Origin: CAVSQX01 sp963730225
GTDB taxonomy: Bacteria > Planctomycetota > Phycisphaerae > Tepidisphaerales > Tepidisphaeraceae
Direction: 5' to 3'
DNA: 64,000 nt
NCBI GenBank assembly: GCA_963730225.1
Contig: CAVSQX010000002.1
Coordinates: 310,001-374,000, forward strand
Position numbers and translations under genes: made by a program. The stretch's first letter is position 1, and each line of letters begins with the position of its first letter. The notes beneath the pieces were generated by a model. The model did no database searches, was not told the origin of the DNA, and worked only from the letters and a program-made list of their open reading frames with translations. Below are positions 8,628 to 18,019 of the stretch, piece by piece.

Positions 8628-8653
8628 TCATCGGTGGCTCTCAACACCGATGA
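8628..8653 (-). promoter_or_regulatory. Leader hairpin upstream of the sigma-54 activator
   Basis: A perfect 9-bp stem, TCATCGGTG and CACCGATGA, with an 8-nt loop, sits 31 nt before the activator ATG. On the coding strand it is followed by CCCCTAATTCTTTTTT and then the Shine-Dalgarno sequence. It could end purB transcription or attenuate the activator gene. The T-run lies about 9 nt past the stem, so it is not a textbook terminator. Confidence 0.45.
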
Positions 8654-8819
8654 TTAACTTTCCCAATGCTAACCGCGCGGACATACAGACGCAACGGAAA
8701 CTTTTTCGGATTTTTAGCTCTTGTACTTACAGGACTCGCATGAAAGTCCTTATCGCTCCAGCTTCTAGCACGAAATGGGTGTGTTGCCATTGGCCTTAAC
8801 TTGCATCCCGAAAATGCGC

Positions 8820-10262
8820 CTAAATGCAGATCGTCGCATCTTTGCCAAGTTCCCCAGAATACCGCCGGCGAATGGGCTCGACGATTTGCTCCACAAAGAA
8901 TTCCGTTTGGTAAACGGCCCGGCCGGTGAACTGTTTGGGCTCCATCACCTTCGACAAATCCACCGCCGAAAAAAGCGGATCATCGCGGCAGACGAACAAG
9001 CAGATCGTTCGGCATCGCCTCCGATTTCACCCGCTCCGCCGCCGCCAGCGCGTGCCGGCGGATCGCTTCGTGCAAAACCTGCCGATCGCCGCCCGCTCGC
9101 ACACCCGCCATCAAAATCTCCTCGCTCGCCATAAATGGCAACTCCGCTTGCAGCGCCGCTTCAATCGTCTTCGGATACACCACCAATCCCCGCGCGACGT
9201 TGATCACCAATTGCAGACATCCATCGGTCGCCAGGAACGCTTCGGGAATCACCACGCCGTTTGTTGCTCGAATCATCCAGCGTCCGCTCGAACCATTGCT
9301 CCGCCGCCGTTTGCATCGGCGAGCTGGCCAGGCTCATCACAAACCGCGCCAATCCGGTGGCCCGCTCGCATCGCATCGGATTTCGCTTGTACGCCATCGC
9401 GCTGGAGCCCACCTGCTCCGCTTCAAACGGCTCTTCGATCTGCTTCAACCCCGACAGCAGCCGAACGTCATTGGCAAACCGATGCACGCTGGCAGCGACG
9501 CCGGCCAGCGCCGCCGACAATCTGCGCATCCACTTTCCGCGGATACGTCTGGCCCGTAACGCTGAATGATTTCTCAAATCCAAATCGCCGGGTCAGCATC
9601 TGATCCAGCCCATCGCATTTTTCCTCATCCCCTCCAAACAATGCCAAAAAAGACGCCTGCGTCCCCGTCGTTCCTTTGGCCCCCCGAAATCGCAGCGTCG
9701 CAATCCGATGCTCAATTTCCTCCAGATCGATCACCAGATCCTGCGCCCACAACGTCGCCCGCTTCCCCACCGTCGTCGGCTGCGCGGGCTGAAAATGGGT
9801 ATACCCCAGCGTCGGCAGATCCTTCCATTTCACCGCAAAGCTTCCCAGCGCATCGATCGCATTGGCCAGACCGACTGCGATCAGCCGCAGCGCATCCCGC
9901 ATCAGAATCAGGTCCGCGTTGTCGACGACAAACTGGCTCGTCGCCCCCAGATGAATCACGCCCTTGGCCGCCGGCGCCGCTTGCTCGAACGTGTGAACAT
10001 GCGCCATCACATCATGCCGCAGACGCTTTTCCCAATCTTCCGCGACGCCAAAATCGATCTCGTCCACCGCCCCTTGCATCTGCGTCAGCGCCTGCTCGCT
10101 GATGCGATCCAATCCCAACTCCCGCTGACACCGCGCCAATTCCAGCCACAGCCTGCGCCACAGCCCAAACTTCCGCCTCGGCGAAAACAGCCGCAGCATG
10201 ACCGAACTGGCGTTTCGAGCCGCCAGCGGAGATTCATAAATGTCATGGGAAGACGCCGCCAT
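8820..10262 (-). CDS. purB: Adenylosuccinate lyase, broken by three +1 frameshifts
   Basis: Catalyses two steps of purine synthesis, SAICAR to AICAR and adenylosuccinate to AMP. The ordered pieces read as one protein of about 479 aa: HDIYESPLAARNAS, HLGATSQFVVDNADL, TLGYTHFQPAQPTT, the signature stretch SSAMAYKRNPMRCE, then VIPEAFLATDGCLQL and a C-terminus ending KDATICI. The frame advances by one base near 9540, 9262 and 8982; the total length is again a multiple of three. Each fits one inserted base, e.g. an extra C at 8982. The Met at 10262 matches the usual N-terminus; 10295 is an alternative. Since purB is normally essential and no other copy is seen, sequencing error is the likely cause. 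Confidence 0.85.
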
Positions 10263-10351
10263 CGCAGCAATGGATTCTATGGATTGCCCCGCCAATGCGA
10301 AAGCGGATCATCAGATCGTCGTCAGCGCCGATTGCCAATTGCGGACAAAAG

Positions 10352-10384
10352 TATGCGCCTGGCGCATACCGGTATGCGCATACC
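10352..10384. promoter_or_regulatory. Cluster of overlapping palindromes, likely operator
   Basis: TATGCGC (10352-10358) faces GCGCATA (10362-10368), followed by the palindrome GGTATGCGCATACC (10371-10384). The block GCGCATACCGGTATGCGC (10362-10379) is itself an 18-bp perfect palindrome. Three to four half-sites of TATGCGC are packed in 33 bp, 90 bp before purB and 65 bp after the small gene ending at 10449. Confidence 0.55.
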
Positions 10385-10448
10385 GCCGGCGCGGTGGTCC
10401 GTTGCCCTCGACCAATCCATAATACTCTCGGCGGGTTAAAGCACGGCA

Positions 10449-10786
10449 CTACCGGGCGTCATTCTCTTCGAAAATGGCAACGGCCGATGCAACAAGCATG
10501 AGTCCTCGCCTCTCATTACCCAGATCAATGGGGACAACCGAGTGGGTGACGGCTGTAATTTTGCAAAGCTTGCTGTTCTGGGTCCGAATGAACTCACCAA
10601 TCCGGGCGCAATATCCGTCAGTGCCCAAAACGTCGCGCCCTCGCTCGCCGACATACCTTCCAATTTAAGCTGCTCGATTGGTGGCTTGTTGGCCAAGGAC
10701 AGATGAATCAATTTCTGACCCGATTTCACCGCAAATTCCATGAGACCATCTGGAATTGGCGGCACCGAATTGGGGTTCGTTTTCAC
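10449..10786 (-). CDS. Hypothetical protein, about 112 aa, one frameshift
   Basis: GTG start at 10786 with a strong SD (AAGGAGAG, 6 nt upstream). The frame reads MKTNPNSVPPIPDGLMEFAV...SASEGATFWALTDI. It continues after a -1 shift near 10612 as ARIGEFIRTQNSKLCKITAV... and ends GLMLVASAVAIFEENDAR. Both halves look coding and the second is clearly out of frame with the first. No family recognised. It lies directly upstream of the palindrome cluster and purB, on the same strand. Confidence 0.55.
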
Positions 10787-11078
10787 TTGGTTCTCTCCTT
10801 TGCGGATTCGAGAACGCAACACGGACAACTGATCCAAAAATGTTGACGCCCTCGCTTCATTATCACCCCCCCCAAGGAAAAGATCAGGTGGATTCAGTTG
10901 GGAGTGACCAACGCCAATACACATAACGTTCCGCGAAATCGAGGGTTCCGATCGCAAAATGCGTGAGTCGGCACGGCCCACTCCTTTCTCGCCACTGGCT
11001 TTCAGTCATTCCGGGGTATCATTCCGGGGGATTGGTTCACGTGGCATTTCCAGGCCGCGCCGCCGAAGGGCAGTTCCG

Positions 11079-12388
11079 ATGAGAAGCGCAACAGCAGTGT
11101 TGGTAACGCTCGCACTGGTTTCGAGCCTCGCCGCTCAAGCCAAGGCCGATATCGCGCCGGCCACTCCTGCCACTAAGCCAGCGACATTCCATTCGCTCAA
11201 GGAATTGCTAGACACTGTGCCGTACAAAATGTGGCCTGGGCATCTTTACGGGCCAAACACGGTTGACGCGAAAGGTCGGTGGGTCGGGGGAGATTTCAAT
11301 TTAGATGATATCCAAATGCAACTCGCGCTTGATCGGATTCTGGCGATCAACGGACTTCTAGCTAAAAACGCCGTCGGTGCAGCCGTTGAAATGGACCTGC
11401 AACCTTCCGCCGTTCATGAACTACAAGAGAAAGTCGCAAGAATGAAATCTGATCGAGACTTGCAGATCTTGCAGAACGGGAGAGGCTCGGCGGACTTGTC
11501 CCTCGTAACCGTGATTAGCCCAGGCATTGCACCCCAGTACAAGCACTTTCCAAGCAACGTTTCGTGCGCTGGATAGATCGGGGTGGAGGTTGCCCTACGA
11601 TACGCCCGACCCCGTCCCCCTTTTTGATTACAAGGAGTTCACGTCTGCCGCGTACATTTCAGAGGTGTTCGACCCAGATCAGCTTGAACAAATCGCAAAG
11701 ATGGAGAGGCCCGAAAAGATAAATTTCACCGGAACTATTGGAAAGATTTCGCTTGCCTTGCGGAGAACAGGTACCACCACGGAGGGCTGGCCTCTCAGCG
11801 ACCAACAGAAATCTCGAGGAATGAGACGCGATCAGGGAGTATTCCACTCCTTCGCCGCAGCAATCATCCGAATTGATGTTCTCGACTGTAAAATCAATTC
11901 GCCCACGCAGCAACAGTCTGCGTCGTTTATTCAAAACGCGCGTAACGAAGACTCCATCGACGCAACCAGATCATGCCGAAGCTGCGCCCGTCTTGGAGTC
12001 GAGCAAGTTTGTACTGGCGAAACTCTGGTTCAAGGAGGATATGGGGTACACAGTCGGCACCCTCGCCAAAGGCGCGCCGAGCCACACCGATAACACCAAC
12101 GCTTTCGACGAAGTCTCTGATGCGCTCGTTGGGAAAAGCTACACACTCGTTGTCACAAATCACTCCAGTCCTGTGCGAATTAGGTTCCTCACAACGGGCA
12201 AGGTTTACCTGCTTGCAGGGACTCACTCTCGCGACAGCGAACTGGCGGCGCTGGCTAAAGTCGCTCACAGAGAGACGACCCTGACCGCGACCGACAATAC
12301 GGTTTGGAGTATCACAGCGGACGCAGGAACTGGATTTGTGATCCCATTTCAAGTGGCGCTTATCGCCGAATCGCTGGAGAAAGGCTAA
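11079..12388 (+). CDS. Secreted protein of unknown family, two +1 frameshifts
   Basis: Signal peptide MRSATAVLVTLALVSSLAAQ then about 415 residues. Frame one: FHSLKELLDTVPYKMWPGHL, then NLDDIQMQLALDRILAINGL. Near 11536 an extra C in CCCC moves the frame to FRALDRSGWRLPYDTPDPVP...KEFTSAAYISEVFDPDQLEQ. A second shift near 11955 leads to ESSKFVLAKLWFKEDMGYTV...GKSYTLVVTNHSSPVRIRFL, ending at 12388. The total is 1310 nt, which is 436 codons plus two extra bases. I do not recognise the family. The last part has a beta-strand-like pattern. Confidence 0.6.
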
Positions 12389-12418
12389 AAGGTACGGACG
12401 CATAAGAAAGGCGATTTC

Positions 12419-12709
12419 ATGTCCCAAAACGAAATCAGAACCAAACAATCATTCGGCACCATAACCGTGGCGCGTGTGAGCCCGCCAATCCCCCCAGAAG
12501 CACCAGCTGCATACAACATCCATTTGACGTTTGAAGAGGCCCTCAAACTGCATTTGGGCCTTGGTCAACTTCTGGGCAAATTGAACAGCTACAACCGCAA
12601 GACCACCGCTGGCAAACAGTCGGCAGCGAACCTGTGCCTTTTCCCTCACAAGTCCCGGATTACGCTGAACGAGGCAAAGTTGAAACCCAGCCGCGACGGC
12701 CCCCAATAG
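12419..12709 (+). CDS. Hypothetical protein, 96 aa
   Basis: Starts MSQNEIRTKQSFGTITVARV with AAAGGCG upstream of the ATG, 30 bp after the preceding secreted-protein gene, so the two may form an operon. The middle (NIHLTFEEALKLHLGLGQLL) is an amphipathic helix and the end is basic. No known domain. It converges with the VapC gene 38 bp downstream. Confidence 0.5.
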   Translation: MSQNEIRTKQSFGTITVARVSPPIPPEAPAAYNIHLTFEEALKLHLGLGQLLGKLNSYNRKTTAGKQSAANLCLFPHKSRITLNEAKLKPSRDGPQ

Positions 12710-12746
12710 CTTCGGACCAACAAGTTCAAGGCCTCCTGTTGTTATC

Positions 12747-13409
12747 TCACAGCTTGGTCCAGTCTTCGACGCGGAGGTTGGGCACCCGCTGAAAATTGCG
12801 GAAGTTGCGCGAGAGCAGCAGCGCGTCATGCGTGAGCGCGATGGCGGCAATCCGAATGTCCATGGTGCCAAGACGAAGCTTGGACTTCACAAGGGTCGAG
12901 GCGGTCGATCCGGCGGCATCGTCGAAATCGATGATGGGAATTCTGTTGTAGTTGAGCAGGTGCTGTCGTAGGTGGGCGTAAGCCTGTACGAGTTGTCGGG
13001 TTGTTCGAGCGGCGTTGACCATTGCGAGGCGGCCTCGTGATTGTTCCTCGTAAGTCACAATGGTGGTTGCGACAGGCTGGGGCGGATCAAGCTGGGCAAT
13101 TCGTGCGCGGAGCCGAGCGTATTGGGGCGAATCCGGAAGCTCCAGAAGGCTGAAGATGTCGGTGTCAAGGAGGATCACTTGTGCGCGGGCTTTGCGCGAA
13201 CCAGCGAGAGCGGGACGGTGATGGGATTTGCGCCATTCACGACCCAGTCGCGCTGCCTGGCGATAGGCGGTGTCGTTCTGAAAAGTGCCGTGGATCTGGT
13301 CGATCCAGGCGTTCGTGTCTGTAGACGCGGGGGAATCGACGTTCTCGGTGAGATAGGCAAGTTTCTGCTCGAGCGTTGCAACGCGAAGTTCCAGTTCTGT
13401 AATGGTCAT
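12747..13409 (-). CDS. Antitoxin and VapC-type PIN toxin in one continuous reading frame
   Basis: Residues 1-77 (from the Met at 13409) look like a VapB-class antitoxin: LRVATLEQKLAYL, DQIHGTFQNDTAYRQAARLG, basic tail RKARAQ. The PIN nuclease follows without a stop: VILLDTDIFSLLE (first Asp), TYEEQSRGR, LGTMDIRIAAIALTHDALLL, SRNFRNFQRVPNLRVEDW, as in tRNA-cleaving VapC. The toxin's own GTG start is at 13178, where AAGTGATCC would allow an antitoxin stop overlapping it in the next frame. So the fusion may be real or the product of a one-base indel in the antitoxin. TAGAAT lies 8 nt before the 13409 ATG, which suggests a leaderless, autoregulated operon. Confidence 0.8.
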   Translation of the reverse strand: MTITELELRVATLEQKLAYLTENVDSPASTDTNAWIDQIHGTFQNDTAYRQAARLGREWRKSHHRPALAGSRKARAQVILLDTDIFSLLELPDSPQYARLRARIAQLDPPQPVATTIVTYEEQSRGRLAMVNAARTTRQLVQAYAHLRQHLLNYNRIPIIDFDDAAGSTASTLVKSKLRLGTMDIRIAAIALTHDALLLSRNFRNFQRVPNLRVEDWTKL

Positions 13410-13485
13410 CGGAGAGTATTCTATCATATTGCCAGGTATGGCGTAGCAACGTCTCATTTCCGCGATGGCGACGGGGGCGAGCGGA

Positions 13486-15505
13486 TCAGGGCTGGGTGAT
13501 GGCGTGTGCGGGGGGCATCAACTCGGCGATCAGAACTTCGCTCTGCCCATCGAACCCGCGCATTGGGCCACCGCCGGCTCGCCGGCCGCCGCGGGGGCCG
13601 GCGAAGAGATTGCCAAAGCCCCCAGCAAATCCACCACCGCCAAATCCACCGCCGCCCGAGTCCTCCGCCGCCGAATCCGCCACCGCCGCCCGGTCCCGGG
13701 CCGCCGCCCATTCCGCCGCCGCCGCCGCGGCGGGGGCCGAATCCGCCGAGCTGGGTGTTGGCGGGTTCGACGGGCATTGGGGGTAGTTGAACGTGCGTGA
13801 CAATCTTCACCGTCGCCCCGGCGTCGCGCATGTCTTCGATCAATTGCTGGGAGCCGACCAGATAAATCTTGTGATCGGGGCCGGCCCAGGTCGTTAGGTC
13901 GGCGATGAACTTTTGATCCCGCTGCTGGGTGGTTCCGGTGTATTTCTCGCGCTCCATCTGCGCCTTGGCTCGCTGCATCGGCGAAGGGAGCATCGTCATT
14001 TTGATCCAGCCCCATGCCGCCGGGCCACCCCGGCCGGCCCGCCACCGGGACCGCCAAAACCGCCCGGGCCGCCGAACCCACCGCGGGGGCCGCCGCCGCC
14101 CATGCCCGGCCCGCGGCCGCTGAGCAGGGATTCATCGGCGACTTTCCATTCCCGCACGAAATCCAGATGCTGCGGAATATTCCCGTCTGCCAGCACCACG
14201 TCGCCGTCGTTGTGCGGTTTTTTCCAGCGCGTCGGTCACATTTGGCCAGCGATTGATGTTGGTAGTGAAGCTGGTCGGCTTCCTGAAGCACCTGCGGTCG
14301 TGCCCCAGAGAAGTTGAAAACTGATTAACGCCACCGCCGTCGCAATCTGGGCGGCAAGCCCCATTCGGCTCGACGCCTCGCGCACCAGCCAGAGGCCGCC
14401 CAGCATGTAAAGAAGATACGTCGGCAGCAGGAATCGCAGCGTCATGGCCGAATCCACCTGCGGAGCCCAGTAATAGGCCATGTACAACAGCAGCATCGGA
14501 ACGGACATCAGCAGCAGCATCACTCCCACCGGCCGATCGCACGGGCGATCGCCGCTCGGCCGAGCGTTTGAAGATCATGCAGACCATGCCGACGAATCCC
14601 AGGGCAAACAGCAGGCCCAGCGCGTTGCCGCTGATCTGATGGACGTATTCGATGGCGTGCTGTTGAAAGTAGGCGAGAGAAAATCCGGTTTCTTCGTTGG
14701 TCAGCGAATAGCCGGTTCGCCAGAACGCGCCGAGCAGAATCTGGTTGCGAATCAGCAGCGGAAGGATCGGAACCGCGGCCCCGGCGGCGGCGGCGAGATA
14801 ATGCTTCCAGATCTGCGGGAATCTGCGCCAGTGCCAGAGGAAGAAAATTCCGACCGCGATAAGCATGATCGCATCGGGATAGCGAACGGTGGGAATGCAC
14901 CCCAGAATCAGGCCGGCCAGAGCGGCGTCAAAAAGCCGGCCCGTGGAGCTCCAGCGGATCAGCATGAAGAGCCCCCAGGCCAGCAATGCGGTGACGGCCA
15001 TGTGAGAATCGCCCGAAAGGGCGTGGCGGATGAACGTCGGATTGGCCGCCAACGCCGCGACGCCCACAATCGCCCAGCCGCCGCTGACGATTCGCCGGGC
15101 GAGAAAGAAAAATCCGATCAGCGCGATGACCGAGAGCGCCGGATTGGCCATGGCAGCGGCGCGCCAACCGCCGAAGTGGTAGACGGCCGCGATGACGGCG
15201 GGCAGGCCGGGTGGATATCGGCTGATGAAATTGCCGGCGGGCGTCAGCAGCCAGTGCATGCCGATGTACTGCGCATCCGATTCGGCCGTGAACCAGGTCT
15301 TTCCGGTTTGGGCCAGCAACGACCCCTGGGCGAAATATCCGTTGTCATCCGGGTCGGAGATGGCCGGGGCGAAGCGGGTGGCGAGGAAAGAAATGTACAG
15401 AGCCAGCACCAGCGCGAGGCTCAGGAAGCCGGCTAATTTCGACAGAATCCGGGCGGGCGATCCGGCCGAACGTGCGACGGGGGGCTCGAGGGTTGCCGTG
15501 GTCAT
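13486..15505 (-). CDS. Polytopic glycosyltransferase (PMT/ArnT-like) with glycine-rich C-terminal domain, frameshifted
   Basis: The N-terminal part is a multi-pass membrane enzyme of the dolichyl-phosphate-mannose/ArnT class: FAPAISDPDDNGYFAQGSLL (acidic catalytic loop), SRYPPGLPAVIAAVYHFGGW, TVRYPDAIMLIAVGIFFLWH. After about ten membrane segments a soluble part follows (NVTDALEKTA, VVLADGNIPQHLDFVREWKV, DHKIYLVGSQQLIEDMRDAG). It is interrupted by one run rich in GG[FP]GGPGG and ends in a second (GGGGFGGGGFAGGFGN) before AELMPPAHAITQP. Five frame changes are needed, near 14530, 14300, 14195, 14030 and 13690. The 2020-nt span fits about 673 codons. Role in transferring sugars at the envelope is inferred. 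Confidence 0.72.
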
Positions 15506-15595
15506 CAGGTAGTTAGTGCTCGGATCGATCCAAAGGCTTCCGAAAAAAATCCGAGCGATTTTACGGATCGGGTGGCGGGCGGGGCTGCGCGGCGA

Positions 15596-16843
15596 TTATC
15601 CGGGTTTCAATTCTTCGATTAAATCGCAGGTTTGCTCGATCCAGTTTTGCCCGACGAACCGCTGGGCCACTTGGCGGGCCGCTTCGGCGGCGATCGGATC
15701 GCTATGAAGTTGCTCCAGAACCGCCATCAGCTGCCCGGGGCGGTAGCGGTTCGGATGGATTGTGCGGGCAATTCCGAGCCGTTGCATCCGGTCTGCGTTG
15801 TCGAGTTGATCGAATGTGAACGGGCAGACGATTTGCGGAACGCCGGCGGACATCGCCTGGGCGCTGGTGCCGATGCCGCCGTGATGCACGATCACGGCGG
15901 CGCGGGGAAAAATGTGGCTGAAGGGCACGTACGGAAAATGCCGGATCGTCGGGGGAAGATCGGGCGGAATCTGCTCGACGTGGCGCGTCAGCAAAACGGC
16001 ACGGCGATTGAGCCGGCGGCAGGCTTCGACGGAGGTACGGAAAAATCGGTGGGCATGATGCATCGCGCTGCCGGGCGTGAAGACAATCGGCGGCGGCCCG
16101 GCGGAGAAAAACTCGGAAAGCTGGGGCGGAGCGGCGGAAAGGTCGCGCTGATCGTAGAGCGGAAAGCCGGTCAGGCGCGTTTGCGGCGGCCAGTCGGGCT
16201 GGGGGGCGGCGAACCACGATGGGAACAGGCCGATCACCCGGCGCGGCGAGTGCCACCAATCGCTCATGATTCGGCGGACGGGCGGCAAGCCATGCTTGGC
16301 GCGTAGTCGGTTTATGGGTGGCCCGATCAATCGATAAATGACCGCCCGATCGCCCACGGCAAACATTGCCGCTTTCCAGCTCCGCGGCAACCAGGCGGGC
16401 ATGGACACTCCAGGCAGTTTCGGCGGTGCGATCGCGCTGCGGAAAATCGCCGGCGAAAGATGAACCGTCGCCATGGGCAGATGAAACTGGTCCTGGGCAA
16501 TGCGGGCGCCAAACGCCAATGACGACGCCGCAATCACCGTTTCCCCCGCCACATAGTTCTGCATCAATGTTTCGTAGACCGTTTCCAGTCCACCGGCTAC
16601 GGCATTGAGAATGGCCCGCAGGCCCTTGCGGCGATGCCACAAATTCGGATCGGCCAGGAGATCTTCATAGTCGGATGCTTTGCCCAGGGGAATGAGTTCG
16701 AGGCCGGCGTTTTGAATCGGAGTGGTGAAGTGGGGGTTGACGATCATACGAACACGGTGGCCGCGACGTTGCAACGCCTGGGCGATGCCGATGAACGGGT
16801 GAACGTCGCCGGCGCTGCCGATGGTGAGGAGGAGAATGGTCAT
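15596..16843 (-). CDS. GT1-family glycosyltransferase (MurG/UGT-like)
   Basis: 415 aa. The N-terminal Rossmann start is TILLLTIGSAGDVHPFIGIA with QALQRRGHRVRMIVNP. The C-terminal donor site is HHGGIGTSAQAMSAGVPQIV followed by CPFTFDQLDNADRM, the nucleotide-sugar-binding signature of sterol, macrolide and rhamnosyl transferases. An NDP-sugar is probably moved onto a lipid or small molecule. It is on the same strand as the polytopic transferase 90 bp downstream, so a shared envelope or glycolipid role is possible. No aglycone can be named from sequence. Confidence 0.88.
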   Translation of the reverse strand: MTILLLTIGSAGDVHPFIGIAQALQRRGHRVRMIVNPHFTTPIQNAGLELIPLGKASDYEDLLADPNLWHRRKGLRAILNAVAGGLETVYETLMQNYVAGETVIAASSLAFGARIAQDQFHLPMATVHLSPAIFRSAIAPPKLPGVSMPAWLPRSWKAAMFAVGDRAVIYRLIGPPINRLRAKHGLPPVRRIMSDWWHSPRRVIGLFPSWFAAPQPDWPPQTRLTGFPLYDQRDLSAAPPQLSEFFSAGPPPIVFTPGSAMHHAHRFFRTSVEACRRLNRRAVLLTRHVEQIPPDLPPTIRHFPYVPFSHIFPRAAVIVHHGGIGTSAQAMSAGVPQIVCPFTFDQLDNADRMQRLGIARTIHPNRYRPGQLMAVLEQLHSDPIAAEAARQVAQRFVGQNWIEQTCDLIEELKPG

Positions 16844-16900
16844 TGGGGGAAGGATGCAGGGCGACGCTGCGCTTGGCCCCGCCGTGGTGAGGGATTCACA

Positions 16901-17566
16901 TCATCGTGTTGGTGGGAGGACGTAAAGGAGAATGGCGAAAAAATGAAACGCGCTGCCGGCGATGACGAAAAGGTGCCAGATGGCGTGATTGAATGGAAGC
17001 CGATCCCACAAGTAGAAGACGATGCCGGCGGTGTAGGCGAAGCCGCCGGCGAACAACAGGGCCAGTGCGCGGGGATGAATGGAAGTGAACATCGGCTTGA
17101 GGGCGACCAGCGCGAGCCAGCCCATCGCTACGTAGATGATGACGCTGAGCAGCTCATAGCGATCGATGAAAAAAAGCTTGGCGATCAGGCCGAAGATGGC
17201 CAATCCCCAGATGACGCCAAAGAGACTCCAGCCCCAGCCACCGCGAATCAGGACCAACAACACGGGGGTGTAAGTGCCGGCGATCAGAAGGTAGATCGAG
17301 GAATGATCGAAAAGTCGAAGCGCCCGCTTGAGCCGGGGCGCGTGGACGCAGTGATAGCAGGTGCTGGCGGCGAACATGAGCATCAGCGTGACGCCGTAGA
17401 TGCAGACGCAAACGATGCGACGAGGATCGGCGGCGAGACCGGCGAAAATGATCAGAAGCAGGACACCGATCACGCTGAGCAACAGGCCCGCGCCGTGGGT
17501 GAGGGCGCTGGCGAGTTCTTCGGCGGAAGTTTCCCGGTGGGGAACCTTTAATTCGTCGGATTTCAT
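16901..17566 (-). CDS. Hemolysin III / adiponectin-receptor-like membrane protein
   Basis: 221 aa, seven hydrophobic segments. Family motifs: EELASALTHGAGLLLSVIG, STCYHCVHAPRLKRALRLFD, DHSSIYLLIAGTYTPVLL, and the C-terminal NHAIWHLFVIAGSAFHFFAI. The metal-coordinating histidines and aspartate of the PAQR/TrhA fold are present. Bacterial members are thought to control membrane-lipid energy homeostasis rather than lyse cells. The Met at 17566 fits the family length; TAAAAT lies 10 nt upstream on the coding strand, hinting at a very short leader. Confidence 0.92.
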   Translation of the reverse strand: MKSDELKVPHRETSAEELASALTHGAGLLLSVIGVLLLIIFAGLAADPRRIVCVCIYGVTLMLMFAASTCYHCVHAPRLKRALRLFDHSSIYLLIAGTYTPVLLVLIRGGWGWSLFGVIWGLAIFGLIAKLFFIDRYELLSVIIYVAMGWLALVALKPMFTSIHPRALALLFAGGFAYTAGIVFYLWDRLPFNHAIWHLFVIAGSAFHFFAILLYVLPPTR

Positions 17567-18019
17567 GGCAGACACGATTTTAGGCGGCCAAACCAGGGCA
17601 AAAAGAGGGCATCCGATAATGCAGGATTTTGCAGTAGAGGCGGAGAACAAAAGAAAAAGGATCGCCTCAAAATCGCCGGATTCCCATAACCACGCGAAAA
17701 ATTACAGGTGTTGGGAAGATAAAGCCACCCATATTGCGTCGTCGATGAGACGGCTGAGAGAAAGCGCACACGGGCACGGCCCGGGCGCATTTGGACTTGT
17801 GAGAAAGGAGCCAGCATGAGCTAAACGCGGAATGAAGGCCTGCACCACAGGCCACCGCAAAGCAGGCAAGGCCTGCCAGGCTGATGTGCTGGAAGTGTCG
17901 CCCCTGACGCACCAGTTTAGAAGGAACTCTTCCTTCTCGGCCTTTCAAGGGAATGAAGGGCGTCTGACGACCGCAAATCGACAGGCGCAAACCAAAAGTC
18001 ACGGAAGGACAATTCACAA
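17567..18019 (+). promoter_or_regulatory. 453-bp flagellin upstream region
   Basis: No conserved gene seen. Contents: a weak sigma-28-like pair (TAAA at 17720 and GTCGATGA about 17 nt later). A strong SD (GAAAGGAG, 17803-17810) is followed by ATG AGC TAA at 17816-17824, a two-codon mini-ORF. A short hairpin GCAGGC-AAG-GCCTGC lies at 17862-17876. The flagellin's own SD GGAAGGA is at 18003-18009. The long leader suggests post-transcriptional control, by inference only. Confidence 0.35.

Noticed and set aside
10787..11078. Coding extension of the 10449 gene to 10981
   Set aside because: A strong SD and GTG at 10786 mark the start; the upstream part lacks coding character.
17719..17750. Sigma-28 promoter before flagellin
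   Set aside because: TAAA and GTCGATGA are present but the spacing is two bases too long and mismatches remain, so I list it only as a weak possibility in the upstream region.
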